64,000 nucleotides of DNA from Labia minor. Lineage: Eukaryota > Arthropoda > Insecta > Dermaptera > Spongiphoridae. The translations under genes were made by a program, and so were the position numbers. The notes beneath the pieces are model-generated. The model worked only from the letters and a program-made list of their open reading frames with translations, searched no databases and was not told where the DNA came from. Shown here one piece after another: positions 23,579 through 33,900 of this stretch. The first letter of the stretch is position 1; the number at the start of each line of letters is the position of its first letter. The stretch covers positions 36,934,660 to 36,998,659 of the forward strand of contig OY720350.1 of NCBI GenBank assembly GCA_963082975.1, in the 5' to 3' direction.

Positions 23579-23886
23579 ATGCCACCAACATGTGCATATT
23601 GCAAATTGTTCTTTTCAAACGAAAAATACAATTGCCAAAAATGTGGAAAGAACTTCCATGCCAAATGTGCTATTGAACACAGTCTTTTCCATAAAGAGAC
23701 TAATACAGGCAAGACTCCAGAGACAATAGATGATTCTTCTTCTCCTAACAAGACTACTGTAGAAGAACCTACTAATACACCCGACATTGATGACAGTTGG
23801 CAAACTACAACACCAAGACAGAAGAAACGGCAGAGACACAGTCCCGATACAATCAGAAGTGTAAAACAGAAGACAATAACTGATTA
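23579..23886 (+). pseudogene. LINE ORF1, N-terminal part (interrupted)
   Basis: The frame starts at the ATG of MPPTCAYCK and has a PHD/RING-like cross-brace pattern: Cys-x2-Cys, Cys-x2-Cys, His-x2-Cys (CAYC, CQKC, FHAKC) within the first 25 residues. A polar linker rich in Thr/Pro follows, then a basic patch (RQKKRQRH). The frame runs into the inserted element at 23889. The downstream half resumes in the matching frame once the 1352-base insert and one TA are discounted. Confidence 0.75.
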
Positions 23887-23888
23887 TA

Positions 23889-25240
23889 GGGTGACCCAGC
23901 CAGTAGTTGAACCCCTTCCAGTAGTTGAACAAATTACCAAAAATCCGCCAAAATCTCAAGAGGAAACATGCTTGGAACGTGAAATTTTATTTTATTTTTA
24001 AGTTGTTATGTTGTCACAACTGAAACACCTATCGTCTACTGCACGTGACTTAAGTACTCAGAGATATTATTTTTTTTCTCAAATGAAATGCTTGTTTTTG
24101 CATTCACGACTAGTCTACTGAAAATATGGTAAGTAAAAGTAATCCACGTGCATCCTAGTCATTTTTAGAGATATTTTTACCGAATTGGTCTTAAATTAAA
24201 GCTAAAGGACTACATTTTGAAGCATGATATTAAGGTATAGATATTTTTTATTTTTTAGAGCTCTAAACGCACTGTTCAACTAATGGCACTGTTAAAATTC
24301 ACAAATTCCAGTAATTGAACAGTGGTGAACGTTGCCCGCCATCGAAGATCACCAGACTGTGAATGTTCAATCCCTCTTATACCTTGAATCCCTCTTCCCC
24401 AAGGGTAGGCCTGAAGAATTTAGAAAAGTGCAGGGGAGGAGTGGGAGGGTAATATTGAGGCCCGTGAACTGTTTCAGTTTTGGAAAAGGCTTCGGAGCAA
24501 ATGTCTTAATGAAACTCAAACAAATGGCCTTTTGTCTGAGTGTATTGAAAAAGAGCCCGAAATTAATCATAATTTTGATGCCTCACCTTCAGCATTGAAT
24601 GTTAGTGCAATCCAAGCAACACTTTCAAGACCAACGGACTCGCCTAAAGTAAAGTAAAGTAAAACCAGGAATCTGTATGCAGTAACGGAACTCGACTCCC
24701 CAAGCAATTACGTATCAAAAGTTTAAAAAATTTTAAAAATATTTTTAATTTTGTATCTTATGTGTATATTGCCGATTGGTGTTTGTTTGAAATAAATAAA
24801 TAAATAAATATATGTATTATTGTTATTATTATTATTATAATTTAAACATTGAGCAATGTTTGGAATGTGAATCAGCCTTGTATTGTGTTATGAGTGCTCA
24901 AGCTATAGGCCTAGATATTTGTTAAGTCGTTTTGGATGTGTACCTAAACTTAAAATAAAAAAAAAACTATGAAATAAGGAGTGTTCAATTACTGGAATAT
25001 CGAGCGTTCAAAAACTGGACATGTCTGTTCAACCACTGGGATAAAATCATAAAAAATGTTGTGAATTTTTTTTTGCTTTTTATTTTTCAGTTAAGCACTG
25101 TTTAATATTTTTTTTAATAACTACAATAATAAAGCTTTGTTAAAAATCCATTAGCTTAGTTTTACGGCTAATAGTATAGAACTTACAACAGGATCCGTGG
25201 TAAACTGGCTTTATTTGTTCAACTACTGGCTGGGTCACCC
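23889..25240. mobile_element. TA-flanked DNA element with iterated AGTAGTTGAAC motifs, inserted in ORF1
   Basis: Perfect inverted ends GGGTGACCCAGCCAGTAGTT (continuing GAAC) at 23889 and their complement to 25240 lie between TA at 23887-23888 and TA at 25241-25242. Variants of ccagtarttgaac recur at about 23901, 23920, 24308, 24984, 25005, 25028 and 25217. A coding-like remnant lies at 24502-24654 (NETQTNGLLSECIEKEPEINH region), and an 88-codon frame at 24332-24598 in another phase, neither recognised. The size nearly equals that of the element at 12350-13707. Confidence 0.75.
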
Positions 25241-25242
25241 TA

Positions 25243-26306
25243 TTACCCCCACCAATCCAAAAATCACTTTTAGTACCTCAAATAAATTTCAAGTCCTTTC
25301 CAACTTACCACTTAATGATCCCCTACCTCCTACACCTACTCAGCCAAATAAACCTCCCCCAATATTCATACCTCACGTTACAGACTACAATAAAATGACA
25401 GACAATTTAACCAGAGTGGCTCTAAACGGCTATTTCTGTAAACTGACAAGTAAAGACGAAATAAAAATAAATCCTAAGACACCTAACGATTATCGATCCA
25501 TCATTAAAATGCTAGACATTTCAAAAATAAGTTATTTTACATACCAACCAAAAAGTGAACGAAACTTTAGAATTGTAATTAAACAACTTCACCCCTCAAC
25601 CGACACTAATGACATAAAAAAAGAAATTGAGGATCTTGGTCACTCTGTGGCTAATATCTTTAACATTAGAAAGAGGACTACTAAAGACCCACTTCCCATC
25701 TTCTTTATAGACTTAAAACCAGCTTCTAATAACAAGGACATATATAAACTGCAATTCCTTTGCCATAGTAAAGTTGTGATAGAACCTCCCAAAGCACAAC
25801 GTGATATCCCTCAGTGTACACGATGCCAAAACTACGGTCACACAAAGGCATATTGTAGACTAAGACCTCGGTGTGTAAAATGTACTCAAGACCATTTGAC
25901 AGCTGACTGTAACAAAGACAAAAGCACACCTCCGGAATGTGTTTTATGTGGGGACTCACACCCTGCTAACTATAAAGGCTGTGATCATTATAGGAAATTA
26001 CTAAAAACCAAATATCCTTCTCTCAGACCTAAACAAGTACAAGTTAAACCACAGACCGTCATAGTAACCCAGCCTATTGAAAACAAATTACCAACTCAGA
26101 CTACTTCCCCCATACAAAAAACAAAACTCTACTCACAAATAGTGGCTTCCAAACATAATGATAATAATGAACTTCCCATGACCATTACCGACAATACTAG
26201 TACTAGACTTGAAAACATGTTGACAAAACTAATGGAACGCATGGACACTATGCTTAACCTATTAACCACCATAATTACCAGATTCCCAAATGGATCGCTC
26301 CCTTAG
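25243..26306 (+). pseudogene. LINE ORF1, C-terminal part (nucleocapsid-like, zinc knuckles)
   Basis: The longest open frame begins at 25197, inside the inserted element, but LINE-derived sequence starts at about 25243. It has an RRM-like region (IVIKQLHPSTDTNDIKKEIE) and then three CCHC-type knuckles: CTRCQNYGHTKAYC, CVKCTQDHLTADC and CVLCGDSHPANYKGC (last Cys variant). This is the usual Jockey-clade ORF1 architecture for RNA binding. It overlaps ORF2 by 17 bases in a different frame. Confidence 0.85.
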
Positions 26307-29010
26307 GATTGCCTTATGGAACGCCAACGGTCTTATGAGGCATTACGGGGAGTTAAAATGCTTCCTAATAGACAAAGACATCGACATAATGTTGATAACA
26401 GAAACACACTTTAACAAAAGAAGTTATCTTAAAATCCCCAATTACACACTATATACGACAAACCACCCAGACGGAACCTCTCACGGAGGATCAGCCATTA
26501 TAGTTAAAAACTGTATTAAACATTACGAAAACTCTAGTTTTGACAAAGACTATTTACAATCGACATCAATTAAAATTACTGACATATATGGACAAATTAC
26601 AATCTCAGCTGTATACTGCCCACCAAAACATAAAATCAATCATGATATGTTCGAGGGTTTTTTCGAAACTCTCGGGCAAAGGTTTATAGCTGGAGGGGAC
26701 TATAATGCAAAACACACAGACTGGGGTTCTAGACTAATTACACCAAGAGGGAATTGCCTTCTCAAAGCAATCAACAAAAAAAGACTTAGAACACTGACTT
26801 CAGGACACCCTACTTACTGGCCAACAGATAGGAACAAAATTCCTGACCTAATTGACTTTTTTGTGACGAGAGGGCTAGATCCAGGGCTTGCTAAAGTGGA
26901 GAACTGTCTTGAACTCTCGTCTGATCATTCACCGATACTTATGACTTTTCCTTCCCAAATATATCCCATAAGAAAAGACATATACATAACAAATAGAAGT
27001 ACTAACTGGACTTTATTCACAGAGACATTAAGTAAAAACATATCACTAGACATTCCACTTAAAAATAAACAGGATATTGACAAGGCAATTCAAAATCTCA
27101 CTAAGCTCATTTGCAAAACTGCTACAGACTGCACACCGACTTATTTTCAGAGAGAGTACAAACACAAGATTCCCCCTAACATAAAACATTTAATTGACAA
27201 AAAAAAAACACTAAGACGACAATGGCAACTTCATAGAGCTCCAACAATTAAGACACAATTAAATAAACTTACAAAGGACATTAAGAGTCTTCTGGCCATC
27301 GATAAAAATCAAGGTATCCAGAATTTTCTTAAAAATCTTACTCCAGACATTGATACTGACTACTCTCTTTGGAAGGTAACCAAAAAACTTAAAAAACCCA
27401 TTACTAGAATCCCCCCCTTACGTAGACAGGATAACAGTTGGGCCAGAAACGACAACGAGAAAGTGGCTACCTTTGCTAAACACCTGATAAATGTCTTTAC
27501 TCCACATCCCCCTACAGACAATACCGACGAAAACTTCCAATCAATTCTAAATTTTGACACTCACAGCTATACTATGACAAATTTTAAAAAAATAAAACCT
27601 TCAGAAATTAAACAGTTTATACGACAGACCATTAAACCAAGAAAGGCTCCAGGAAATGACCTAATTACTGGTAGAATGATAAAAGAACTGCCTGATAAGG
27701 CAGTTCTTTTGATAAGCTATATTTTCAATTCAATTATCAGATTAGGTTACTTCCCTAACAAGTGGAAAAACGCAGACATCTTAATGATTCTGAAGCCTGG
27801 CAAGACACCAGAAGAGGTAATCTCCTACAGACCCATAAGTTTGCTGCCGACTCTGTCCAAGCTGTTTGAGAGAGTGCTATTGGGGAGGCTTAAGCCTTTT
27901 CTTGATACTAATAACGTTATCCCTGATCATCAGTTTGGTTTTAGGGAGGGGCACGGCACGATTGAGCAGATACATAGAATCGTTAGGGTCATTAATGACG
28001 ATCTTGAAAATAGGAGATACTGCTCGGCTGTGTTTCTGGATATCTCGCAGGCTTTTGACAGGGTCTGGCACGAGGGGCTACTCCTAAAAGTTAAGGGTAT
28101 GGTTCCCTTGATCTATTACAGGGTAATCAGATCTTATCTTGCGGGAAGGTCCTTCCGAGTGAGGGTGGGTGACTCTTATAGCTCTGTCTGTCCCATTAGA
28201 TCTGGGGTTCCGCAGGGTAGCGTACTGGGACCTTTTTTATATCTACTATACACACACGACTTACCCATTGGACCACAAACGACTGTAGCCACCTTCGCCG
28301 ACGACACTGCTGTACTTGCCTCACACGCGGACCCAACAACTGCGTCTGCGATTCTCCAACAAAATCTAAATCTAATTAAATTGTGGCTTCACAAATGGAG
28401 AATCGTAGCTAATGAAGAAAAGTCAGCACACGTGACATTTACACTAAATAAAGCGACCTGCCCGGCTGTTGAACTCGACAAAAAAATCCCAATTAAAAAG
28501 ACAGTAAAATACTTGGGTATGCACTTAGACAGAAGACTGACTTGGGAAATTCACATACGGACAAAAAAAAAACAGTTACAATTAAAACTACACAAACTAT
28601 ATTGGCTGATAGGACGCAAATCTAAAATGACTTTAGACAACAAACTATTGGTATACAATATGCTGATCAAACCAATATGGACATATGGTATTCAATTATG
28701 GGGAACAACGAGCAATACTAATATGTCCATAATACAGAAATTCCAAAACAAGACACTGAGGGCAATGGTCAACGCTCCATGGTACATATCTAATAAGATA
28801 ATCCATGGAGATCTCAATGTTAGAACTGTGGCGGAGGAGGTGCAGTTAAACAGCATACGCTACCTCAACAGACTTCAAAACCATGTTAACGACAAAGCGA
28901 GACAACTTACTGACACACAAGGACTAACCAGAAGACTAAAAAGACTTAGACCTAACGACTTGATACACGACAGACTCAATTCTCCTTCGACTAATGGGCC
29001 GACGGATTGA
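26290..29010 (+). CDS. LINE ORF2: endonuclease and reverse transcriptase
   Basis: The 906-residue protein is uninterrupted. Residues 1-225 are an apurinic-type endonuclease: WNANGL near the start, then ITETHF, GGDYNAKH, and SSDHSPI at the end of the domain. Residues about 440-770 are the reverse transcriptase, with KAPGNDLITGRMIKELP, YRPISLLPTLSKLFE, VFLDISQAFDRVWH, GVPQGSVLGP and the catalytic FADDTAV. A C-terminal tail follows without an obvious zinc knuckle. Codon use shifts inside the RT core (about 27830-28230), where GC is higher than in the flanks. Start chosen as the ATG overlapping the ORF1 stop. It cuts target DNA and primes cDNA synthesis; likely catalytically intact. Confidence 0.92.
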   Translation: MDRSLRIALWNANGLMRHYGELKCFLIDKDIDIMLITETHFNKRSYLKIPNYTLYTTNHPDGTSHGGSAIIVKNCIKHYENSSFDKDYLQSTSIKITDIYGQITISAVYCPPKHKINHDMFEGFFETLGQRFIAGGDYNAKHTDWGSRLITPRGNCLLKAINKKRLRTLTSGHPTYWPTDRNKIPDLIDFFVTRGLDPGLAKVENCLELSSDHSPILMTFPSQIYPIRKDIYITNRSTNWTLFTETLSKNISLDIPLKNKQDIDKAIQNLTKLICKTATDCTPTYFQREYKHKIPPNIKHLIDKKKTLRRQWQLHRAPTIKTQLNKLTKDIKSLLAIDKNQGIQNFLKNLTPDIDTDYSLWKVTKKLKKPITRIPPLRRQDNSWARNDNEKVATFAKHLINVFTPHPPTDNTDENFQSILNFDTHSYTMTNFKKIKPSEIKQFIRQTIKPRKAPGNDLITGRMIKELPDKAVLLISYIFNSIIRLGYFPNKWKNADILMILKPGKTPEEVISYRPISLLPTLSKLFERVLLGRLKPFLDTNNVIPDHQFGFREGHGTIEQIHRIVRVINDDLENRRYCSAVFLDISQAFDRVWHEGLLLKVKGMVPLIYYRVIRSYLAGRSFRVRVGDSYSSVCPIRSGVPQGSVLGPFLYLLYTHDLPIGPQTTVATFADDTAVLASHADPTTASAILQQNLNLIKLWLHKWRIVANEEKSAHVTFTLNKATCPAVELDKKIPIKKTVKYLGMHLDRRLTWEIHIRTKKKQLQLKLHKLYWLIGRKSKMTLDNKLLVYNMLIKPIWTYGIQLWGTTSNTNMSIIQKFQNKTLRAMVNAPWYISNKIIHGDLNVRTVAEEVQLNSIRYLNRLQNHVNDKARQLTDTQGLTRRLKRLRPNDLIHDRLNSPSTNGPTD

Positions 29011-29252
29011 TCCAAGTGAATCGCTCCATCTTCTCTACTTGTCCTCATAATACCCTCAACACCTATTTTCCTTTCTTAATCCTCTCTTGTCCTATCCCCC
29101 TCCCATTAATATCTTTCTTTCTTGATCCTCCCCTCATAATACTCCTCTACTATTTATTGTATATATTTTATGTATATATTGAGTTTTAACCTGGAAATGT
29201 TCTTCTATTGCCTCAAATAAGGCAGATGTGGAATTAGTGTATTTTTGGAAGT

Positions 29253-29281
<29 letters not shown>

Positions 29282-29283
<2 letters not shown>

Positions 29284-29912
29284 ATTCTTTTAATTTACAC
29301 AAATAGTTTATGTATTTACTTTATATAGTTACATACTTTTAATATTAAATCAGATTCTTTAGTTTTGTTTTAAAATCATTAGGCGTTTCCGGTCTTAAAA
29401 GAGTTTTTAATTAAAAATACTTTTACTTAAAATTTGTTTGTGTAAAGATATTATTGATTTTGTATAAAAAAAAACAAAATACGTTTCCATATATCTCCAT
29501 TCCTTCATATCTTTCTTATTATTATCTTATTATACTAGCAAAAATTCTATATAATTATATTTTTGTTAAAATATTAAACCGCTCTAAGGATTTTTTGAAA
29601 TTCACATCATAGATAATTTTTATAAAGAAAAATGTGTATCGGTTTTGTATTAGTTTTAGCCTCGGGAAAAATCATCTTTATTAGTTTTTTCTTAATTTAA
29701 AATAGGAATTTTAATAATAAAAAAAAATGGCGTAGGTCAAAACCGGACCTTAAATACAAAATATTATAAATAAAATAAAATTAAAAATATTTATTTTAAT
29801 AATATTTTGCAATCAAATTACGAAATATATATTGTGTTATATCCACAGGCCATAATTTTCTGTCTTTCAATGCAATGTTACGTAGATTTAAGAGCTGTAC
29901 TTTTTTTTATTA
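29282..29912. other. AT-rich intergenic stretch
   Basis: No gene seen. A short piece at about 29645-29710 (ggttttgtattagttttagcctcggg) resembles one end of the family-1 repeat, indicating a fragment of a further copy. Confidence 0.4.
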
Positions 29913-30543
29913 TTTTTTACCGACCGACGATAGTAAGGGAGGTATTGTTTTCACACCAAATTTCACATGTGGAGATTTTTACATATCTCCACAAATCATG
30001 CATTTTCTTGACAGAAAAATGTATTTTTAGCATGATGTCTGTCCGTCCGTCTGTCCGTCCGTCCGTATAGATGTGTACAGCTTGAACGGCTCAACGTATT
30101 TTGATGAAATTTGGTATATTTACTTAATGCATCAGTATGATGAATTGGTCAACTTTTGGTGCAAATCCGGAAACCGGAAGTGGTAGTATTAGCGATCGAC
30201 GATAGGAAGGAAGGGTTATTTTCACACCAAATTTCACAAGAGGAGATTTTTTACATATCACCACGAATCATGCACTTTGTATTGGTTTTATCCTCGAGAA
30301 AAATCATATTTATTAGTTTTTTCTTGATTTAAAATTATATGACGTCATCCAGCCATTCATGACGTCACAGCCTGGTCTTGCATATATATATATATTATAA
30401 ATAAAATAAAATTAAAAATGTTTATATTTATTATTTATGTATCCAGATCTGTTTTTTATTACATTAATAGATATATTAAAATTATTTGAAATTGTTTCTT
30501 TAGCTGGAAATTAATTTACTTCATTCCGTCGGTAGGTCAACTT
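29913..30543 (-). mobile_element. Family-1 dispersed element, copy 2 (inverted)
   Basis: Reads ttaccgaccgacgatagtaa at the left and ccgtcggtaggtcaactta at the right, the reverse of copy 1. The two internal 85-base repeats and the cgtc tetranucleotide run are retained. It lies between the LINE and the 3' end of gene B. Confidence 0.65.
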
Positions 30544-30941
30544 ATTTTATTTATGTTCTTTTAAATTATTTGAAATTGTTTCATATATTTTGTCGTTTAT
30601 TTATTTTAAATAATAATCTTAATCTTAAATATTCATAGTTCATAAGGAATAATTTTTTCTAAAATACCGAGCGGCTGTTCGATAAATCAGGTACTATTTT
30701 ATCTAATATGCAATAAAAATCTTGAAAATACCAAAAAAATTCAAATTTTTGTTTTTAATTAAATCAATTATTTTAATCCATACCTATATTTTCAAAAATA
30801 ATTGCAAAACATATTAGACAAAGATTGAGAATAATAATATAATAGTTGATAATTCAATTCAAATAGTATATTTTATATAAATAATAATAAAAGTAAATAA
30901 AATTATAGTATTATATTTTTCAATTGGATAAATTGGACAAA

Positions 30942-33900
30942 TTATATATCATCATTATTATTTGCATCATCCTCATTATCAGAAAACTTTAATTCTTCTA
31001 GTTTCTCATCCGTTTCAAATATATTTGCTCTCGACTTGATCATTTCAAATAATTTAGAATTACTTTTTATCTCCGTATTAAAAGTGCTTCTGAAAAAATG
31101 AATAAGTAACAAAATAGATACTCCAATTTTTTTACTATTTTAATAGGCGTTAAGTTTTTATATTTTTTCTCACATTAAAATAAATGAGAAAAAAATCTAT
31201 ATATTTAATACGATAGTGTCCGTCTGTACGCAAAAAACTCCAGAGCCTAAATACAAGGAGTAAGGTAACCAAATTTTTCTGAGGTGAAGGGTACCTCAAA
31301 TAATGAAAAAGAAATTAGAATCTTAGGTAACTCCTGAGCTGAGCTGCGGATGTTCATTTTTCCAGAAATATATATAAAGGAGAGTATTTGTATGTATGTA
31401 ATTTGTTTACTATTTTGCTGTCATAGAAACAGATATATATATATAATTAGAACCTCTCTCTCTCCCTCTATTTAAAATTTTAAAAAATGGAGTGTTCTAG
31501 CCAGGTAAATGAATTGGACTGGAAGAGGAGACATGTGATTAGAGAAATTGGGGAAAAATCAATCGAAATGTAATTAAACAAAAAAATTCAAGAATTATGC
31601 TACGGATACGACTTATACATACAATTAACATACAAAATGTAGAATTTGAAAAAGTATAAATATTTAAATACTTAAGATCTCTAATCACGAAGGATAATAA
31701 TATTCGAGAAGAATTTAAATCGACGTTGTAATTGAGTAACGCCTGTTATTATGCAGTTAAGGGGCTTATCTCATCAAAGAGGATCAAAATTAAAATATAT
31801 GAAACAATTATTTTTCATGTTGATCGATGACTAGTGTGACCATATTTCGAAAACACCAAACTGAGACAAACGGTATACCTTTTTTGTTTTTAGAACTAAA
31901 TTGAAAAATTTTGAAAAAAAAATTACGAAATGTCCCAAATATTGAAAAAACGGGACAGTAGGGTGTCCCGAAGACATTTTTGGGGCAGAGCACCTAAAGA
32001 CGGGACGTTTGGTCACCCTATCGATGACTCTGGGAGACGAGAGTAGATTTAGAGTATTTATGAGATTAATATTGTTCGCAGCATTTATAGGCCAAAAGAT
32101 GAGGAGGTCACAGGGGGATGGCGGAGATGGCATAACGAGAGATAATGTCCAGATATAGTTAAGGTTATAAAATCGAGAAGGCTGGGATGGGAAGGGGACG
32201 TGGTTGGATTTGGAGAAACTAGAAATTGGGAGAAACCGATTGGGAAACATCCGGTGGAAGACCAAGGACCAAGGTGGGTGGACAATGAAGGAAGGGACAT
32301 GGGAGAGATGGGACAGGGTAGGATTTGGTCGTAGATCAGGATAGGGACGCTTAGAGAAATGTGGATGCTGCGGCTAAGAACTTTCGAAAACTGTAGAGAC
32401 ACAGAGTTAGATAAATATAACATATACAATAATAATACATAATTAATTTTCTGATTAAATTAAAATATATTTTACAAGAAAACAAATACATGTCTTATCT
32501 ACTTATACTGATTGAAACAAAATGGATGAAAACCTTTTACATACAGACTTTCAACCAAATACTATGTATCACTCGGGGGTACAGGGGGCGGAGCCCCCGT
32601 CTAGGTGTGAAGAGCGCCGAAGGCGCTCGGAGCAGCTAGTTTAAACTTAATTCAGATCAAAAATATTTTTTATATCGTTTTTTTAAAAAAAAATTTATCA
32701 TCGAATTTATTATGAAAACAAAAATAATTTTGTTAATCTTGGAAAGTTCAATATATAAAATATATACTATATATTTGCTATATAATAGTAAGGAAATTTT
32801 GTAATTTTTAAATATGATATTTTAAATTTCTTCTCCTCATTTCATTTAATGATTAAATAAATATTTATTTTTAACTATTAATTAATGAATTAATAAAAAC
32901 TTCAATAAATTATTAATTTTTTTTTTATATTTTATAAATATCCAGTTTTTTTTAGAATTTCATTTTTATCTGAATTTTTAATTTTTTTTTTTTATATGAT
33001 TACTTTACCTTTTTAAACGATAAATAAGACAATTCTCTAATGCCAATACGGATACTCTTCGTTTAAAATTATTGTATATTAATGAAGTTTCACCAAAATA
33101 AGAACCATCTTCAAGTATGGCAACCTTATAAAAAAGTAAAAAATAAACAAATTTATTTATTATTATTTAAATAAATTAGAAGTAAGTAGGTGTTTGTGTG
33201 TATGTTTGTGGCTCTTCGGAACCCAAAAGATTTTAGCCACAACAACCAAATTTTTCCAAATGTCTTTATTCTGAGCTACAGGTCCTATTATTTCCAATCT
33301 CTCTTAGGTCCTATCGTATATTGTCCTCACACCTAGTCCATGGTATTCCATCCAGACTTTTCCCAAACTGTCTCCCAACAAATATATTTTTCGCCGATCA
33401 TATAATTAAGCATAAATATATAAATATATGTCCAATTTTTAAATGATTACGGGACCGATCAATCTATTAGAACTAGTCCCGGGACATTTCGAAATTCAAA
33501 AAATCTGGAGTGTCTCCACTCGACTATCTCGCAAATTTGAATTGGATTAATTAACATGACACCATGTCACGTACTGGCGCGTGATTACCAGTCAACGTGT
33601 TAAAAAATTAATTCCGGTACTTTATATATAGCAGTTTTATATAATTTTTAATAATGTGAAAAACTATCAAACATATATCTTTATTTTTACAGTAACTTTA
33701 GAGGAAAAAAAAAACAAAACGTTATAGGTAGAATTTTGAATAATGCCCGTATTCCAAATTTCATTATTCTAGCTCAATCCGTTTTTGCGTAATCTTGTCC
33801 ACACACACACACAAACACACACACACATAGACAGACATTTTTCTCAATCAAAGTGAAAATGACTCAGAGACCCTCAAAACGACGAGATAGTAAAAACATT

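Larger units (their letters stand above)
23481..29280 (+). mobile_element. Jockey-like non-LTR retrotransposon, nearly full length
   Basis: Order: 5' untranslated region (from acctttcactatccaagg), ORF1 (23579-26306, split by a DNA element at 23889-25240), ORF2 (26290-29010), 3' untranslated region and poly(A) at about 29259-29281. ORF1 has zinc knuckles and ORF2 an endonuclease plus reverse transcriptase, the layout of Jockey/CR1-type LINEs. A long A tract precedes the 5' end, either an A-rich target or the tail of an earlier copy. The intact 906-codon ORF2 suggests a young insertion. Confidence 0.85.

Noticed and set aside
29807..30070. 87-codon frame ending in VRPSVRPSV
   Set aside because: It runs across a family-1 element and its cgtc tetranucleotide repeat; no constraint visible.
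31831..32429. Minus-strand frames of 114-144 codons
   Set aside because: They are antisense to a LINE fragment and a small hAT element; Pro/Ser-rich only because of the complement of the LINE tail.
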